NCBI RefSeq assembly: GCF_001303895.1
Contig: NZ_LJSD01000054.1
Location: 62,001-126,000 of the forward strand
Reading direction: 5' to 3'
DNA length: 64,000 nt
From: Mesorhizobium sp. 1M-11
Lineage (GTDB): Bacteria > Pseudomonadota > Alphaproteobacteria > Rhizobiales > Rhizobiaceae
Shown: one piece after another, positions 7,756 through 17,304 of the stretch
How the letters are laid out: every line of letters begins with the position of its first letter
How positions within the stretch are numbered: the stretch's first letter is position 1
Notes under the pieces: generated by a model
Seen by the model: only the letters and a program-made list of their open reading frames with translations
What the model was told of the DNA's origin: nothing
Databases searched by the model: none
Translations under genes and position numbers: made by a program

Positions 7756-9060
7756 TTAAACCTTGACGAGCTGGCGCACCCGCGCCTCTTCGCCGAAAAC
7801 ACGGATGTAGCGGGCGATCTCCTTCTCATCACCCGTCGCCTTGGCCGGGTTGTCGGAGAGCTTCACTGCCGGGCGGCCATTGGTTTCGGTGACCTTGCAC
7901 ACCAGCGAGATCGCGTTGAGGCGGTCTGTCGGCACCGGCGCGCAATCCTCGAAATCATTGGTGAGATTGGTGCCCCAGCCGAAGGACATGCGCACCTTGC
8001 CCTCGAAATGGCGATAGGTCTCGATGATGGTTTCGACGTCGAGGCCATCGGAAAAGATAAGCAGTTTCTCGCGAGGATCCCTGCCGCGTTCGCGCCACCA
8101 GGAGATGATGCGTTCGCCGCCTTCGATCGGCGGGGCGCTGTCAGGGCGGAAGCCGGTCCAGTCGGCGACCCAATCCGGCGCATCACGCAGGAAAGCTGCC
8201 GTACCAAACGCGTCAGGCAGCACGATCAACAGATTGCCGCCGTAATAACGCTGCCAGTCTTGCAGAACCTTGTAGGGAGCCTGGCGAAGCTCGGCCTCGG
8301 AATTGGCAAGTGCTGCAAGCACCATCGGCAATTCATGCGCATTGGTGCCGAGCGCTTCGAGATCGTTATCCATTGCGAGCAGCACGTTCGAGGTTCCGGT
8401 GAAGGCCTCGCCGATACCCTCCTTCAAGGCCTCCACGCACCAGCGCTGCCACAGGAAGGAATGGCGGCGGCGTGTGCCGAAGTCGGAGATACGGATGCCG
8501 GGAAGCTGTTTCAGACGCTCGGTCTTGGCCCACATCTTGGCCTTGGCGCGGGCGTAGAGCACGTCGAGCGCAAACGGGCCGAAAGCCTTGAGTGCCGATC
8601 GAGACCGCAATTCGTTGATGATGGCGAGCGCCGGGATTTCCCACAGCGTGGTGTACATCCACGGGCCGGAGAAAGAGAGCTCGAACTGGCCGTCACGTTT
8701 GGACAGCTCGTATTCGGGGAGCTGGAAGTTCTCCAGCCAGGCCAGGAATTCCGGCTCGAAGATCTGCTTGCGGCCATAGAAGTTGTTACCGCCCAGCCAG
8801 ATCATCTCCTTCTTGGAGAAGCGCAGCGTCCTGGCGTGGTCGAGTTGCTCGCGCAGTTCGCCGATATCGATCTCGTCGGCCAGCCGCACCTTGGTCTTGC
8901 GGTTGATGAGCGAGAAGGTGGCATCGACCTTGGGGTACATGCCCCAGATCATCTGCAGCATCAGCAGCTTATAGAAATCGGTGTCGAGCAGCGACCGCAC
9001 GATCGGGTCGAGCTTCCAGGTGTGGTTGTAGACGCGCCGCGCGATGTCTGTCTTGGCCAT
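7756..9060 (-). CDS. pncB: Nicotinate phosphoribosyltransferase
   Basis: The 434-residue cytoplasmic enzyme joins nicotinate and PRPP to nicotinate mononucleotide in NAD salvage, coupled to ATP hydrolysis. Diagnostic segments are DPIVRSLLDTDFYKLLMLQ at the N-terminus, LIVLPDAFGTAAFL, TGFRPDSAPPIEGGE (phosphoribosyl site) and GWGTNLTNDF near the C-terminus. Length matches bacterial PncB. The upstream 246 bp to the divergent small-protein gene must hold its promoter; no NAD-type riboswitch was recognised there. Confidence 0.96.
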   Translation of the reverse strand: MAKTDIARRVYNHTWKLDPIVRSLLDTDFYKLLMLQMIWGMYPKVDATFSLINRKTKVRLADEIDIGELREQLDHARTLRFSKKEMIWLGGNNFYGRKQIFEPEFLAWLENFQLPEYELSKRDGQFELSFSGPWMYTTLWEIPALAIINELRSRSALKAFGPFALDVLYARAKAKMWAKTERLKQLPGIRISDFGTRRRHSFLWQRWCVEALKEGIGEAFTGTSNVLLAMDNDLEALGTNAHELPMVLAALANSEAELRQAPYKVLQDWQRYYGGNLLIVLPDAFGTAAFLRDAPDWVADWTGFRPDSAPPIEGGERIISWWRERGRDPREKLLIFSDGLDVETIIETYRHFEGKVRMSFGWGTNLTNDFEDCAPVPTDRLNAISLVCKVTETNGRPAVKLSDNPAKATGDEKEIARYIRVFGEEARVRQLVKV

Positions 9061-9306
9061 GTCCGAAACCTGCTTCCGCCGAAGTCCAATCCGCTACCGG
9101 GTTGGCCTCATAGCATTGAAATGATTAACGCGCTTCCCGCTTTGTCAACCAGTGAGAACCGGGCTCGCGGTGACGGATCGAGTTCCGCCCACCAATATGG
9201 TGCGGATTTCGGCGTCTCACATCCCTGACACTTCGAATTTTGGTTGCAATCTTCACGGTTGCGCAAGGCAAGTGCCGTATCCTTGCGGAAATCGAAGGAA
9301 GGGAAA

Positions 9307-9507
9307 ATGGGCAAGGCCGTCGTCGCGTGGTTGGTAACCGGATCAATTCCACTTATTTTCTTCATTGTCGGGTCGACCGGCAAATTTGATGGCGGGACGA
9401 CGGTGGCGGTCGCCTTGATTGCGATTCTTGCCACCTTTGTGACGACAATCAGCGCCGTCGCTTTCACGCTTGCCGGGCTGTGGCAGGCTGCGATGCAAGA
9501 AGCGTAG
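9307..9507 (+). CDS. Small two-helix membrane protein
   Basis: The 66-residue protein consists of two hydrophobic segments (VVAWLVTGSIPLIFFIVGS and VAVALIAILATFVTTISAV) joined by a short GKFDGG turn. The ATG at 9307 follows a purine-rich GAAGGAAGGG site and fits better than the upstream start, which adds a basic, low-complexity leader. It lies divergent from pncB and convergent with a LysR gene 38 bp away. No family was recognised. Confidence 0.6.
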   Translation: MGKAVVAWLVTGSIPLIFFIVGSTGKFDGGTTVAVALIAILATFVTTISAVAFTLAGLWQAAMQEA

Positions 9508-9545
9508 CTCCGCGCCACGCGCCAAGATGCGGCCAACGCGCCACC

Positions 9546-10523
9546 TCAGAACTCAGATTTCGCCACCAGCTGCAGAGTGGGTCGTTTACGACGTGCGCCG
9601 AGCCTCGTACCGACCGTTTCGGCCCGGCTGTCCGCTTCGGCCCTTTCCGCGAACAACCAGTCCACGAAGAGCTGCACGATGGGCGTAGAGCGCATCTCAT
9701 TGCGGCAAATGACATAGAAATCGTCGACCGCCGGCACCGAGAGACCAAACGGCACGATGAGCTGACCCATCGCGAGCAGGCGGCTCGCCGTCATCGTGTC
9801 ACCGAGCGCCACGCCGTGGCCATGGAGTGCGGCCTCGATCGACAGGCGCGCATCGTTGAAATGATGGCGCCGGCAGACCCGCTCGAGGTCGAGCGCATCG
9901 GCGGCGGCAAGCCAGGTGTGCCATTCGCGTCCATCGTCGCCATGCAGCAGGACATGGTCGGCAAGATCGCGGGTCGAGCGGATCGGCCGGTTGTTGGCAA
10001 GCGTCGGGCTGACGACCGGGAACAGTTCCAGTCCCGACCATTTGCGGATCCAGCAATCGGTCCAGCTGCCGTCGCCATAATGCACGCAGACATCGATATC
10101 GGGCTGGCGAATATCGCGCGCGTCATTGGAGGCGACCAGTTTCAATCGGATATCGGGATAGCGCGCCGTGAAGGAGCCGAGGCGCGGTATCAGCCACAAG
10201 GACAGAAGTGCCGGCACGCAGGATACGACGAGCGCGCCGCTGCTGGCGGGGCGGGTAAGCCGCGCGGCGGCAGCGGCAATCCCCTCGAAGGCGCCCGAGA
10301 CCGCCGGCAACAGCTCGGCGCCATGCGGCGTCAGCTTCAGGCGCGAGCCGGCGCGTTCGAACAGCTTGACCCCGAGCGACTGCTCCAGCGCCTTGATCTG
10401 ATGGCTGACCGCGCCGTGGGTGACATGCAGTTCGGCAGCAGCCTTGGAAAGCGAGCCATGCCGGGCCGTCGCTTCAAACGCGCGCAAGGGATTGAGAGGG
10501 GGAAGGCGACGCGAACCGCTCAT
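9546..10523 (-). CDS. LysR-family regulator (GcvA-like), likely controls ureohydrolase locus
   Basis: The 325-residue protein opens with LPPLNPLRAFEATARHGSLS and the helix-turn-helix AAAELHVTHGAVSHQIKALE, followed by a periplasmic-binding-like effector domain. It diverges from the agmatinase-family gene and Pot-type transporter, with 277 bp between starts. That gap contains GTTAG-N5-CTAAC, a likely operator. By the usual LysR logic it would respond to a polyamine or guanidino compound and regulate the divergent operon. The C-terminus has a basic extension (RKRPTLQL) beyond the normal domain. Confidence 0.9.
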   Translation of the reverse strand: MSGSRRLPPLNPLRAFEATARHGSLSKAAAELHVTHGAVSHQIKALEQSLGVKLFERAGSRLKLTPHGAELLPAVSGAFEGIAAAAARLTRPASSGALVVSCVPALLSLWLIPRLGSFTARYPDIRLKLVASNDARDIRQPDIDVCVHYGDGSWTDCWIRKWSGLELFPVVSPTLANNRPIRSTRDLADHVLLHGDDGREWHTWLAAADALDLERVCRRHHFNDARLSIEAALHGHGVALGDTMTASRLLAMGQLIVPFGLSVPAVDDFYVICRNEMRSTPIVQLFVDWLFAERAEADSRAETVGTRLGARRKRPTLQLVAKSEF

Positions 10524-10575
10524 GAGCCAGGGACGAGACTTTGTCGCATGATCTTCGTCTGCAACTTGTGCCAGT

Positions 10576-10590
10576 GTTAGTTTTTCTAAC
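10576..10590. promoter_or_regulatory. GTTAG-TTTTT-CTAAC candidate LysR operator
   Basis: A perfect 5-bp inverted repeat with a 5-bp T spacer lies 53 bp upstream of the LysR start and 211 bp upstream of the ureohydrolase start, in an AT-rich pocket of otherwise GC-rich DNA. It is the most symmetric element of the divergent intergenic region. Binding is inferred. Confidence 0.45.
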
Positions 10591-10800
10591 AGACAGCGCT
10601 ATAACAATATCAATTGATTTTCCATCCGCACGCTCCGACAATCTGCGGCAATCAATCATAAAAAGACGCTATCGCAGGCAGCCGAACCTGTTTCATGCCC
10701 CGCATCGGAGGCACATCGGCTCGCCAAGTTGATTGCCGCATGATCCTTTCCGACAATCGATCCGATTTTCGGGGTCATGCGCAGCAGGAGGAGTTGCAGG

Positions 10801-11853
10801 ATGGGTTTCGACAGCGGCAAGCTCGACGCGTTGCGCCGTAAATATGGCGAAAGCCATGGCGGCGAATTGTTCGACCCGAAGTTCCGTCGGGTGGCCGACA
10901 AGATCTTCTCCAAGGCCGGAACCCGGCTGGCGCCCTATTCCGGCATCCCGACCTTCCTGACCGCGCCTTATCGCGAGATGGCTGCCGACAATCCCGATTT
11001 CGGCGACCTCCAGGTGGCGATGATCGGCGTGCCGATGGATCTCGGCGTCACCAATCGTCCGGGCTCGCGTTTCGGCCCGCGCGCGCTGCGCGCCATCGAG
11101 CGCATCGGGCCCTACAACCACGTTCTGGACTGCGCCCCAACCCATGAGCTGAGGGTGGCGGATATCGGCGACGTGCCGTTCCGCAGCCGCTACCGGCTGG
11201 AGATGAGCCATGACGATATCGAAAAGCGCCTGAACCAGATCGTCGATGCCGGCGTCATCCCGCTGTCGGTCGGCGGCGACCACTCGATCACCCATCCGAT
11301 CCTGAAAGCCGTCGGCAAGGACCGGCCGGTCGGCATGATCCATATCGATGCGCATTGCGACACCGGCGGCGCCTTCGACCAGACCAAGTTCCACCATGGC
11401 GGCCCGTTCCGCAACGCGGTGCTGGACGGCGTGCTCGATCCGTCGCGCACTATCCAGATCGGCATCCGCGGCGCGGCCGAATATCTGTGGGAGTTCACCT
11501 ACGAATCCGGCATGACCGTCGTCCATGCCGAAGAGGTTCCCGGCCTCGGCATTCCGGCCATCATCGAAAAGGCCCGCAAGATCGTCGGCGACGGCCCGAC
11601 CTACATCTCCTTCGACGTCGACAGCCTCGACCCTGCGTTTGCGCCGGGCACCGGCACGCCGGAAGTCGGCGGTTTGACGACGCGCGAGGTGCTGGAGATC
11701 CTGCGCGGGCTGAAAGGCCTCAACATCGTCGGCGGCGACGTCGTCGAGGTGGCGCCGCAATACGATTCCACCACCAACACCGCCCATGCCGGCGCGCAGG
11801 TGCTGTTCGAGATCCTGTCGCTGATGGTGTTCAGCCCAGCGCTGAAAGGTTGA
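10801..11853 (+). CDS. Agmatinase-family ureohydrolase (agmatinase or guanidino-acid hydrolase)
   Basis: The 350-residue cytoplasmic Mn enzyme releases urea from a guanidino substrate. The binuclear metal ligands are all present: H161 (GGDHS), D183, H185 and D187 (HIDAHCD), D272 and D274 (SFDVDSLDPAF). GTGTPEVGG completes the signature. The N-terminus is about 40 residues longer than E. coli SpeB, as in guanidinobutyrase-like members. The ATG at 10801 has AGGAGG a few bases upstream. Four downstream genes encode a polyamine-type importer, so the substrate is probably taken up by it; agmatine, guanidinobutyrate or guanidinopropionate are all possible. Confidence 0.9.
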   Translation: MGFDSGKLDALRRKYGESHGGELFDPKFRRVADKIFSKAGTRLAPYSGIPTFLTAPYREMAADNPDFGDLQVAMIGVPMDLGVTNRPGSRFGPRALRAIERIGPYNHVLDCAPTHELRVADIGDVPFRSRYRLEMSHDDIEKRLNQIVDAGVIPLSVGGDHSITHPILKAVGKDRPVGMIHIDAHCDTGGAFDQTKFHHGGPFRNAVLDGVLDPSRTIQIGIRGAAEYLWEFTYESGMTVVHAEEVPGLGIPAIIEKARKIVGDGPTYISFDVDSLDPAFAPGTGTPEVGGLTTREVLEILRGLKGLNIVGGDVVEVAPQYDSTTNTAHAGAQVLFEILSLMVFSPALKG

Positions 11854-11881
11854 CGGCGCTCTAGATAGTGACGCCGTTTTA
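11853..11881 (+). terminator. Hairpin after ureohydrolase gene
   Basis: ACGGCG and CGCCGT pair across a 13-base loop and are followed by TTTAT. The stem begins at the stop codon. It could act as a partial terminator that lowers expression of the transporter genes relative to the hydrolase. Confidence 0.4.
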
Positions 11882-11928
11882 TAAGAAGACCATAAGGGAA
11901 CCCGGCCAAGCCGGAACAACGGAGAACA

Positions 11929-13020
11929 ATGATGACCGAGATCATGAAGACCATGCTCAGCCGGCGCAGCGTGCTTGGCGCCGGTGTTGCCGCGGCGGGC
12001 GTGCTTGCGATGCCAGCCATCCTGCGCGCCCAGGAAAAGTCGCTGAAGGTCGGCGTCTATGGCGGCTATTTCAAGAAGTCGTTCGACCAGCACATCTTCC
12101 CCGAATTCACCAAGGCGACCGGCATCGCGGTGGAATCGGTGGCCGAGCCGACCGGTGAAGCCTGGCTGGTGCAGTTGGAGCAGGCTGCCAAGGCCGGGCA
12201 GGCGCCGGCCGACCTTTCGATGATGTCGCAGACCTCGACACTCAAGGGCCAGTCGACCGAGCTCTGGCAGCCGCTCGATACCGCCAAGTTCAAGCATTAC
12301 GGCGAACTGCTGCCGCAGTTCATCAATAAGTACCCGGACGGTCGTGTTGCCGGCATCGGCGCGGTGGCCTGGTACATCACGCTGGTCACCAACACCAATG
12401 TCTACAAGGAAGCACCGACCTCCTGGGACACGCTGTGGGACAAGGCCAATGCCGACAAGCTCGGCCTTCTGGCACTCGCCTCCAATTCGTTCCTGCTCGA
12501 AGTGACGGCGAAGACCTTCATGGGCGGCACCAATGCGCTGGACACCGGCGAAGGCATCGACAAGGCCTTTGCCAAGCTCGCCGAAGTGAAGCCGAATGTG
12601 CGTCTATGGTACCGCGACGAGGCCCAGTTCGAGCAGGCGCTGAAGTCGGGCGAAATCCCGATGGGCCAGTACTACCACGACGTCACCGGCCTCGCCGCCA
12701 AGGATGGCCAGCCTGTCCGCTCGACCTTCCCGAAGGAGGGCGGTATCCAGGACTCCGGCAACTGGGTGCTGTCGCGTGCCTCGAAAAAGGTCGACGAGGC
12801 ACATGCCTTCATCGACTATATGAGTCAGCCGGCGATCCAGGGGCTGATGTCGCGCAATGTCGGCACCGCACCGACGCTGAAGCGCGACGTGCTCGACCTC
12901 AAGCCGGAAGAATTCGCCGCCGTGTCGTCCGACATCGCGCCGATCATTCCGCGCTACGACCTCTATGTGTCGAAGGCCGACGCGATCAACCAGAAATGGA
13001 CCGAGCTGATCGTCGGCTAA
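11929..13020 (+). CDS. Polyamine-type ABC transporter substrate-binding protein (PotD/PotF-like)
   Basis: The 363-residue periplasmic protein has a Tat-type signal (LSRRSVLGAGVAAAGVLAMP, cleavage near LRAQ) and a type II binding-protein fold: LKVGVYGGYFKKSFDQHIFPEF, then PTGEAWLVQLEQAAKAG. This is the spermidine/putrescine family (SBP_bac_8). It is followed by the ATPase and two permeases, making a complete importer. The start could be the ATG at 11929, or 11932; both follow a GGAGAACA ribosome site. Ligand is likely a polyamine or guanidino compound, judging from the adjacent ureohydrolase. Confidence 0.9.
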   Translation: MMTEIMKTMLSRRSVLGAGVAAAGVLAMPAILRAQEKSLKVGVYGGYFKKSFDQHIFPEFTKATGIAVESVAEPTGEAWLVQLEQAAKAGQAPADLSMMSQTSTLKGQSTELWQPLDTAKFKHYGELLPQFINKYPDGRVAGIGAVAWYITLVTNTNVYKEAPTSWDTLWDKANADKLGLLALASNSFLLEVTAKTFMGGTNALDTGEGIDKAFAKLAEVKPNVRLWYRDEAQFEQALKSGEIPMGQYYHDVTGLAAKDGQPVRSTFPKEGGIQDSGNWVLSRASKKVDEAHAFIDYMSQPAIQGLMSRNVGTAPTLKRDVLDLKPEEFAAVSSDIAPIIPRYDLYVSKADAINQKWTELIVG

Positions 13021-13199
13021 GCTGCGTTCCCACCGCCATGGTGGAAGCAGAATTTGCGAGCGATTCCGGGAGCCCGCCCTGCGGGCTCCGCATCTTCGCA
13101 TCGACCGCAGACATGTCGCCCGCCTTCCGCTAATTTTGAAAGCGGTTGCGGCACTTGACGCACCATCCGCATGCACGACCAGCCAAGCAGGATAACGCC

Positions 13200-14237
13200 A
13201 TGCCCGGATTGTCCATAAATTCGATCACCAAGCGCTTCGGCGATTTCGCCGCCGTCGACGACATCAGCCTCTCGGTACCGGACGGAAAGTTCGTCTGCCT
13301 GCTCGGGCCATCCGGTTGCGGCAAGACCACGCTGTTGCGCATGATCGCCGGGCTGGAGGAGCCGACCGGCGGCGCCATCGTGCTCGACGGCGACGACATC
13401 ACCCGGGTGCCGACGCACAAGCGCAATCTCGGCATGGTGTTCCAATCCTTGGCCCTGTTTCCGCACCTGACGGTTGGCGAGAACATCGCTTATGCGCTGC
13501 GCATCCGCGGCGCCTCGAAGGAAGAACAACGCAAGCGCGTCGATGAACTGCTGGCGATGATCCATCTGCCGGACTTCGCGAACCGGCCCGTGGCGAAACT
13601 GTCGGGCGGTCAGCGCCAGCGTGTGGCGATCGCCCGCGCACTCGCGCTGTCGCCGAAACTCTTCCTTCTCGATGAGCCGCTGTCGGCGCTCGATGCCAAG
13701 CTGCGCGAAGCCATGCAGGTGGAGCTGCGCCAGTTGCAGCAGCGGCTCGGCATCACCACTATCGTCGTCACCCACGATCAGCGCGAAGCGATGACCATGG
13801 CCGACCTCGTCGTCGTCATGGGCAAGGGCAAGATCCTGCAGGCGGCCTCGCCGATCGAGATCTACCGCAAGCCGGCGGATGCCTTCGTCGCCGACTTCAT
13901 CGGCATCACCAACCTGTTGCCGGCCGAGACCGACAAGGCCGGCCGCACCACCGTGCTCGGCGCAGCGGTACCCGGCGTCGCCCTGCCATCGGGTTCGGCC
14001 AAGGCCACCATCTCGATCCGTCCTGAAGACATTCATTTCTCCAAGCCCGGCGCCGGGGCGATCCCAGGCACCGTCAGCTTCGTGCGCGATCTCGGCGGCA
14101 CGGTCGAAACCTTCGTCGAAGCCGGCGGCACCACCATCGTGGCGGTCGCCACGCCGCGCGAACGCCCGAATGTCAGTGTCGGCCAGGCCATCGGCGTCGT
14201 GCTGCCGCCTGAAAGCTGCGTGGTGCTGCAGCCATGA
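13200..14237 (+). CDS. Polyamine-type ABC transporter ATPase (PotA/PotG-like)
   Basis: The 345-residue protein has Walker A GPSGCGKTT near 36-44, LSGGQRQR, Walker B LFLLDEPLSALD and a TTIVVTHDQREAM switch, then a C-terminal TOBE domain (SIRPEDIHF) typical of the PotA/MalK branch. The ATG at 13200 directly precedes the canonical PGLSINSITKRFGDF; an upstream in-frame start is unlikely. It overlaps the following permease gene by 4 bp. Confidence 0.92.
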   Translation: MPGLSINSITKRFGDFAAVDDISLSVPDGKFVCLLGPSGCGKTTLLRMIAGLEEPTGGAIVLDGDDITRVPTHKRNLGMVFQSLALFPHLTVGENIAYALRIRGASKEEQRKRVDELLAMIHLPDFANRPVAKLSGGQRQRVAIARALALSPKLFLLDEPLSALDAKLREAMQVELRQLQQRLGITTIVVTHDQREAMTMADLVVVMGKGKILQAASPIEIYRKPADAFVADFIGITNLLPAETDKAGRTTVLGAAVPGVALPSGSAKATISIRPEDIHFSKPGAGAIPGTVSFVRDLGGTVETFVEAGGTTIVAVATPRERPNVSVGQAIGVVLPPESCVVLQP

Positions 14238-15088
14238 GACGCGAACCGCCAAGAGCACTCGCAGACTACGCGCCGCTGTTCTTTCCGGCGCTGATGCTCA
14301 TCGTCTTCTTCGTCGTGCCGTTCTCGATCATGATCGCGGTGAGCTTCTTCAAGCGCAATCCGGCGGGCTTCTACACGCCGGATTTCGTGTTCGACAATTA
14401 CGCGCGCTTCCTCACCACTTTCTTCGGCTCGGTGCTCGGCTTCTCGCTGCTCCTGGCGATCCTCGTCGCCGTGTGCTGCGTCGTCATCGCCTTTCCCTTC
14501 ACCTATCTGCTGACCAAGCGCTCACGCGCGGTGCAGACTGTGTGGCTGGTCGGGTTGCTCTCGGTGCTGTCGCTTTCTGAAGTCATCATCGGCTTTGCCT
14601 GGTCGACGCTGTTCTCGCGCACCGCCGGCATCACCAATCTGTTCGTCGCGATCGGCCTGATGAAGGAACCGGTGGCACTGCTGCCGAGCTTCTGGGCGGT
14701 GCTGACCGGCATGGTCTACCAGGCACTGCCCTATACGATCCTGGTGCTCTACCCCGCATTGGTGCGGCTGGACCCGACATTGCTGGAGGCCGCACGCACG
14801 CTGGGCGCCTCGCCGGTGCGCGCCTTCTTCAACGTGGTCACGCCGGCATTGCGCAACACCATCGTGGCGACGCTGATCATGGTCTTCGTCTTCGCGCTCG
14901 GCTCCTACCTGCTGCCGCAGATCCTCGGCCGACCGTCGAACTGGACGCTGTCGGTGCTGATCACCGACCAGGCGATCTACCAGTCCAACATGCCGTTCGC
15001 TGCCGCGATGGCCGTGTTCCTGGTGCTGATCTCGCTGGCGCTGGTCGGACTCACTTTGCTCGCCGGCCGCAAGGAGAGCGCGCTATGA
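14234..15088 (+). CDS. Polyamine-type ABC permease 1 (PotB/PotH-like)
   Basis: The 284-residue integral membrane protein has six apparent helices. The EAA loop reads LLEAARTLGASPVRAFFNVVTPAL, the ATPase docking site of this permease class. ATGA overlaps on both sides couple it to the ATPase gene and to the second permease. It forms half of the channel of the importer that follows the ureohydrolase. Confidence 0.92.
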   Translation: MRREPPRALADYAPLFFPALMLIVFFVVPFSIMIAVSFFKRNPAGFYTPDFVFDNYARFLTTFFGSVLGFSLLLAILVAVCCVVIAFPFTYLLTKRSRAVQTVWLVGLLSVLSLSEVIIGFAWSTLFSRTAGITNLFVAIGLMKEPVALLPSFWAVLTGMVYQALPYTILVLYPALVRLDPTLLEAARTLGASPVRAFFNVVTPALRNTIVATLIMVFVFALGSYLLPQILGRPSNWTLSVLITDQAIYQSNMPFAAAMAVFLVLISLALVGLTLLAGRKESAL

Positions 15089-15879
15089 ACGTGCTTCGCC
15101 GGCTTTATTTCGTGCTCGTCGCGCTGTTCCTGGCGGCACCGCTGATCGTGGTGGCGGGTGTTTCCGTCAACCAGAAACAGGAATTGACCTTCCCGCCGAA
15201 GGGTTTCTCGCTCGCCTGGTACGGGCAGATCTTCAACGATCCGGAATGGCGGCTGGCGCTGATTCATTCAGTCACGCTGGCGATCTGCTCGGCGGCGATC
15301 GCGGTCGCCATCGCACTGCCGCTGGCCTGGTTCCTGTGGCGGCGCATCGCACCCTGGGCGAACATCTTCCAGGTGCTGGGTCTCGCGCCCTTCATCCTGC
15401 CGCCGGTCATCACCGCGCTCGGTTTCCTCAGCTTCTGGGCGACGGTCGGCCTGTTCGGGCAGTTCTATACGGCGATCATCAGCCACGCGATCTTCTTCGT
15501 GACGCTGCCGCTGGTGACGCTGTCGCTCGGCTTCGCCTCCATCGACCGCTCGCTGGTCGAGGCCGCGTCGACGATGGGGGCTGACGACCGCACGGTGCTG
15601 AAGACCGTCGTGCTGCCGCTGATCCTGCCCTATCTGGTCTCCGGCTTCGCATTCGCCTTCGTGCTGTCGCTCAACGAATACATCGTCGCCTACATGACCA
15701 TCGGCTTCACCACCGAGACGCTGCCGATCAAGATCTTCAACGCGCTGCGCTACGGCTACACGCCGACCATGGCGGCGGTGTCGATCTTCTTCGTCACCGT
15801 CGCGGCACTGGTGTTCGGGGCGATCGCCTATTTCGGCGATATCCGCCGGCTGCTCGGTGCGATGTCTTCCGACAGCTGA
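15085..15879 (+). CDS. Polyamine-type ABC permease 2 (PotC/PotI-like)
   Basis: The 264-residue membrane protein has six predicted helices and the docking loop LVEAASTMGADDRTVLKTVVLPL. ATVGLFGQFYTAIISHAIFF and VLSLNEYIVAYMTIGFTTETLP are segments conserved in PotC/PotI. It is the last gene of the polyamine-type operon, and is convergent with a MATE exporter only 15 bp away, so any transcription terminator must overlap one of the two genes. Confidence 0.92.
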   Translation: MNVLRRLYFVLVALFLAAPLIVVAGVSVNQKQELTFPPKGFSLAWYGQIFNDPEWRLALIHSVTLAICSAAIAVAIALPLAWFLWRRIAPWANIFQVLGLAPFILPPVITALGFLSFWATVGLFGQFYTAIISHAIFFVTLPLVTLSLGFASIDRSLVEAASTMGADDRTVLKTVVLPLILPYLVSGFAFAFVLSLNEYIVAYMTIGFTTETLPIKIFNALRYGYTPTMAAVSIFFVTVAALVFGAIAYFGDIRRLLGAMSSDS

Positions 15880-15894
15880 GTACAGCCGGACCGA

Positions 15895-17304
15895 TCAATG
15901 CATCACGATCGGACCGGTCTTTGCCGGCAGGCGGTCGCGGCGTAGCCAGCGGCCGAGCAGCAGGACGGCGACGACCGCCAGTCCCGTCGAAAGGCCGATC
16001 CAGATGCCGATGCCGGCAAAGCCGAAATGGAAGGCGAGCAGCGCGCCGAGTGGCAGCCCGATGCCCCAATACCCGATCGCCGCGTAGATCATCGGCACCG
16101 TCGTGTCGTGCAGGCCCCGCAGCATGCCCGCGCCCACGGCCTGGGCGCCGTCGACAACCTGGAAAAGTGCCGCGAACGCCAGGAACGAGACGGCCAGGCT
16201 GACGACCTGGCTGTTCACCGGATCATGCACGTCGATGAAACCGCTGATCAGCACGCGTGGCCACAACAGCATGGTGAGCCCTGTCAGCGCCATGAAGCCG
16301 ACGCCCATGGCGTAGGAGGTCCAGCCGGCACGGGTGATGCCATCCCTGTCGCCGGCGCCGTAGGCGAGGCCGACGCGCACGGTGACCGACTGGTTTAACC
16401 CCAGCGGCACCATGAAGCTGATCGAGGCGATCTGCAGGGCAATGGCGTGCGCGGCGAGCGACGGCGCGTTGATCAATCCCATCAGGAAGGCGGCGGCGTT
16501 GAAGATCGTCACCTCGAAGGCAAGGATGCCGGCGATCGGCAGGCCGAGCTTCATCAGTGCCCGGAAGCGCGGCCAGTCGGAGCGCCAAAAACGGCCGAAC
16601 AGGTGGTAGCGGCGGAATTTCTTCTCCAGCGTCACCACCAGAACCATGCCGATGAGCATCAGGACCGACGAGATGGTGGTGGCCAGTCCGGACCCGGCAA
16701 TGCCCATCTTCGGCGCGCCGAGATTGCCGAACATGAACATCCAGTTGAGCAGCACGTTAGCGGCCACGGCGACGAAGACGATGATCAAGGCCCATCCGGG
16801 GCGCGAGAGCGCCGAGATAAAGGATCTCAGCACGATATAGCCATAGAAGGGCAACACCGCCCATTGCAGCCAGTGAATATAGATGCCGGCCTGATGCGCG
16901 AGCGCTGGCTCCTGGCCCATGGCGAGCAGGATGTTTTCGCCGTTCCAGAGAAATATCCAGATTGGGATGGCGATGAAAATGGCGGCCCAAAGCCCCTGCC
17001 GCACGGTGCGGCGCACGTCGCGCACCGAATGGCGGAAGCGGCCGAGTTCCGTCGCGATCATCGGCGAAGTGGCCAGCATCAGGCCGAGGCCGAAGATCAT
17101 CGGCATGAAATAGAGGTTGGAGCCGAGCGCGCCGGCGGCGAGCGTTTCCGATCCCAGCCGACCCATCATCATGACGTCGGTGGCGGTCATCGCCGTCTGG
17201 CCGAGATTGGTCAGCACCATCGGCCAGGCCAGCGACAGCGTCGATTTGATTTCGGAGCGCCAGAGGCTTCCCGGCGCTCTCACGCCGGCTTCGATCGCGG
17301 ACAT
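15895..17304 (-). CDS. MATE-family multidrug/metabolite exporter
   Basis: The 469-residue inner-membrane antiporter has about twelve hydrophobic helices in two halves. MVLTNLGQTAMTATDVMMMGRLG at the N-terminus and GVGAGMLRGLHDTTVPMIYAAIGYWGIGLPLG in the second half are typical NorM-like MATE segments. The family exports cationic drugs or natural products using Na or H gradients. It is divergent from the penicillin-acylase-family gene with a 350-bp gap. The substrate cannot be predicted. Confidence 0.9.
   Translation of the reverse strand: MSAIEAGVRAPGSLWRSEIKSTLSLAWPMVLTNLGQTAMTATDVMMMGRLGSETLAAGALGSNLYFMPMIFGLGLMLATSPMIATELGRFRHSVRDVRRTVRQGLWAAIFIAIPIWIFLWNGENILLAMGQEPALAHQAGIYIHWLQWAVLPFYGYIVLRSFISALSRPGWALIIVFVAVAANVLLNWMFMFGNLGAPKMGIAGSGLATTISSVLMLIGMVLVVTLEKKFRRYHLFGRFWRSDWPRFRALMKLGLPIAGILAFEVTIFNAAAFLMGLINAPSLAAHAIALQIASISFMVPLGLNQSVTVRVGLAYGAGDRDGITRAGWTSYAMGVGFMALTGLTMLLWPRVLISGFIDVHDPVNSQVVSLAVSFLAFAALFQVVDGAQAVGAGMLRGLHDTTVPMIYAAIGYWGIGLPLGALLAFHFGFAGIGIWIGLSTGLAVVAVLLLGRWLRRDRLPAKTGPIVMH

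Noticed and set aside
9061..9306. NAD-related riboswitch before pncB
   Set aside because: No conserved aptamer sequence was recognised in the divergent region.
10693..12297. 534-residue minus-strand open frame
   Set aside because: Antisense to the ureohydrolase and binding-protein genes; composition is shadow-like.
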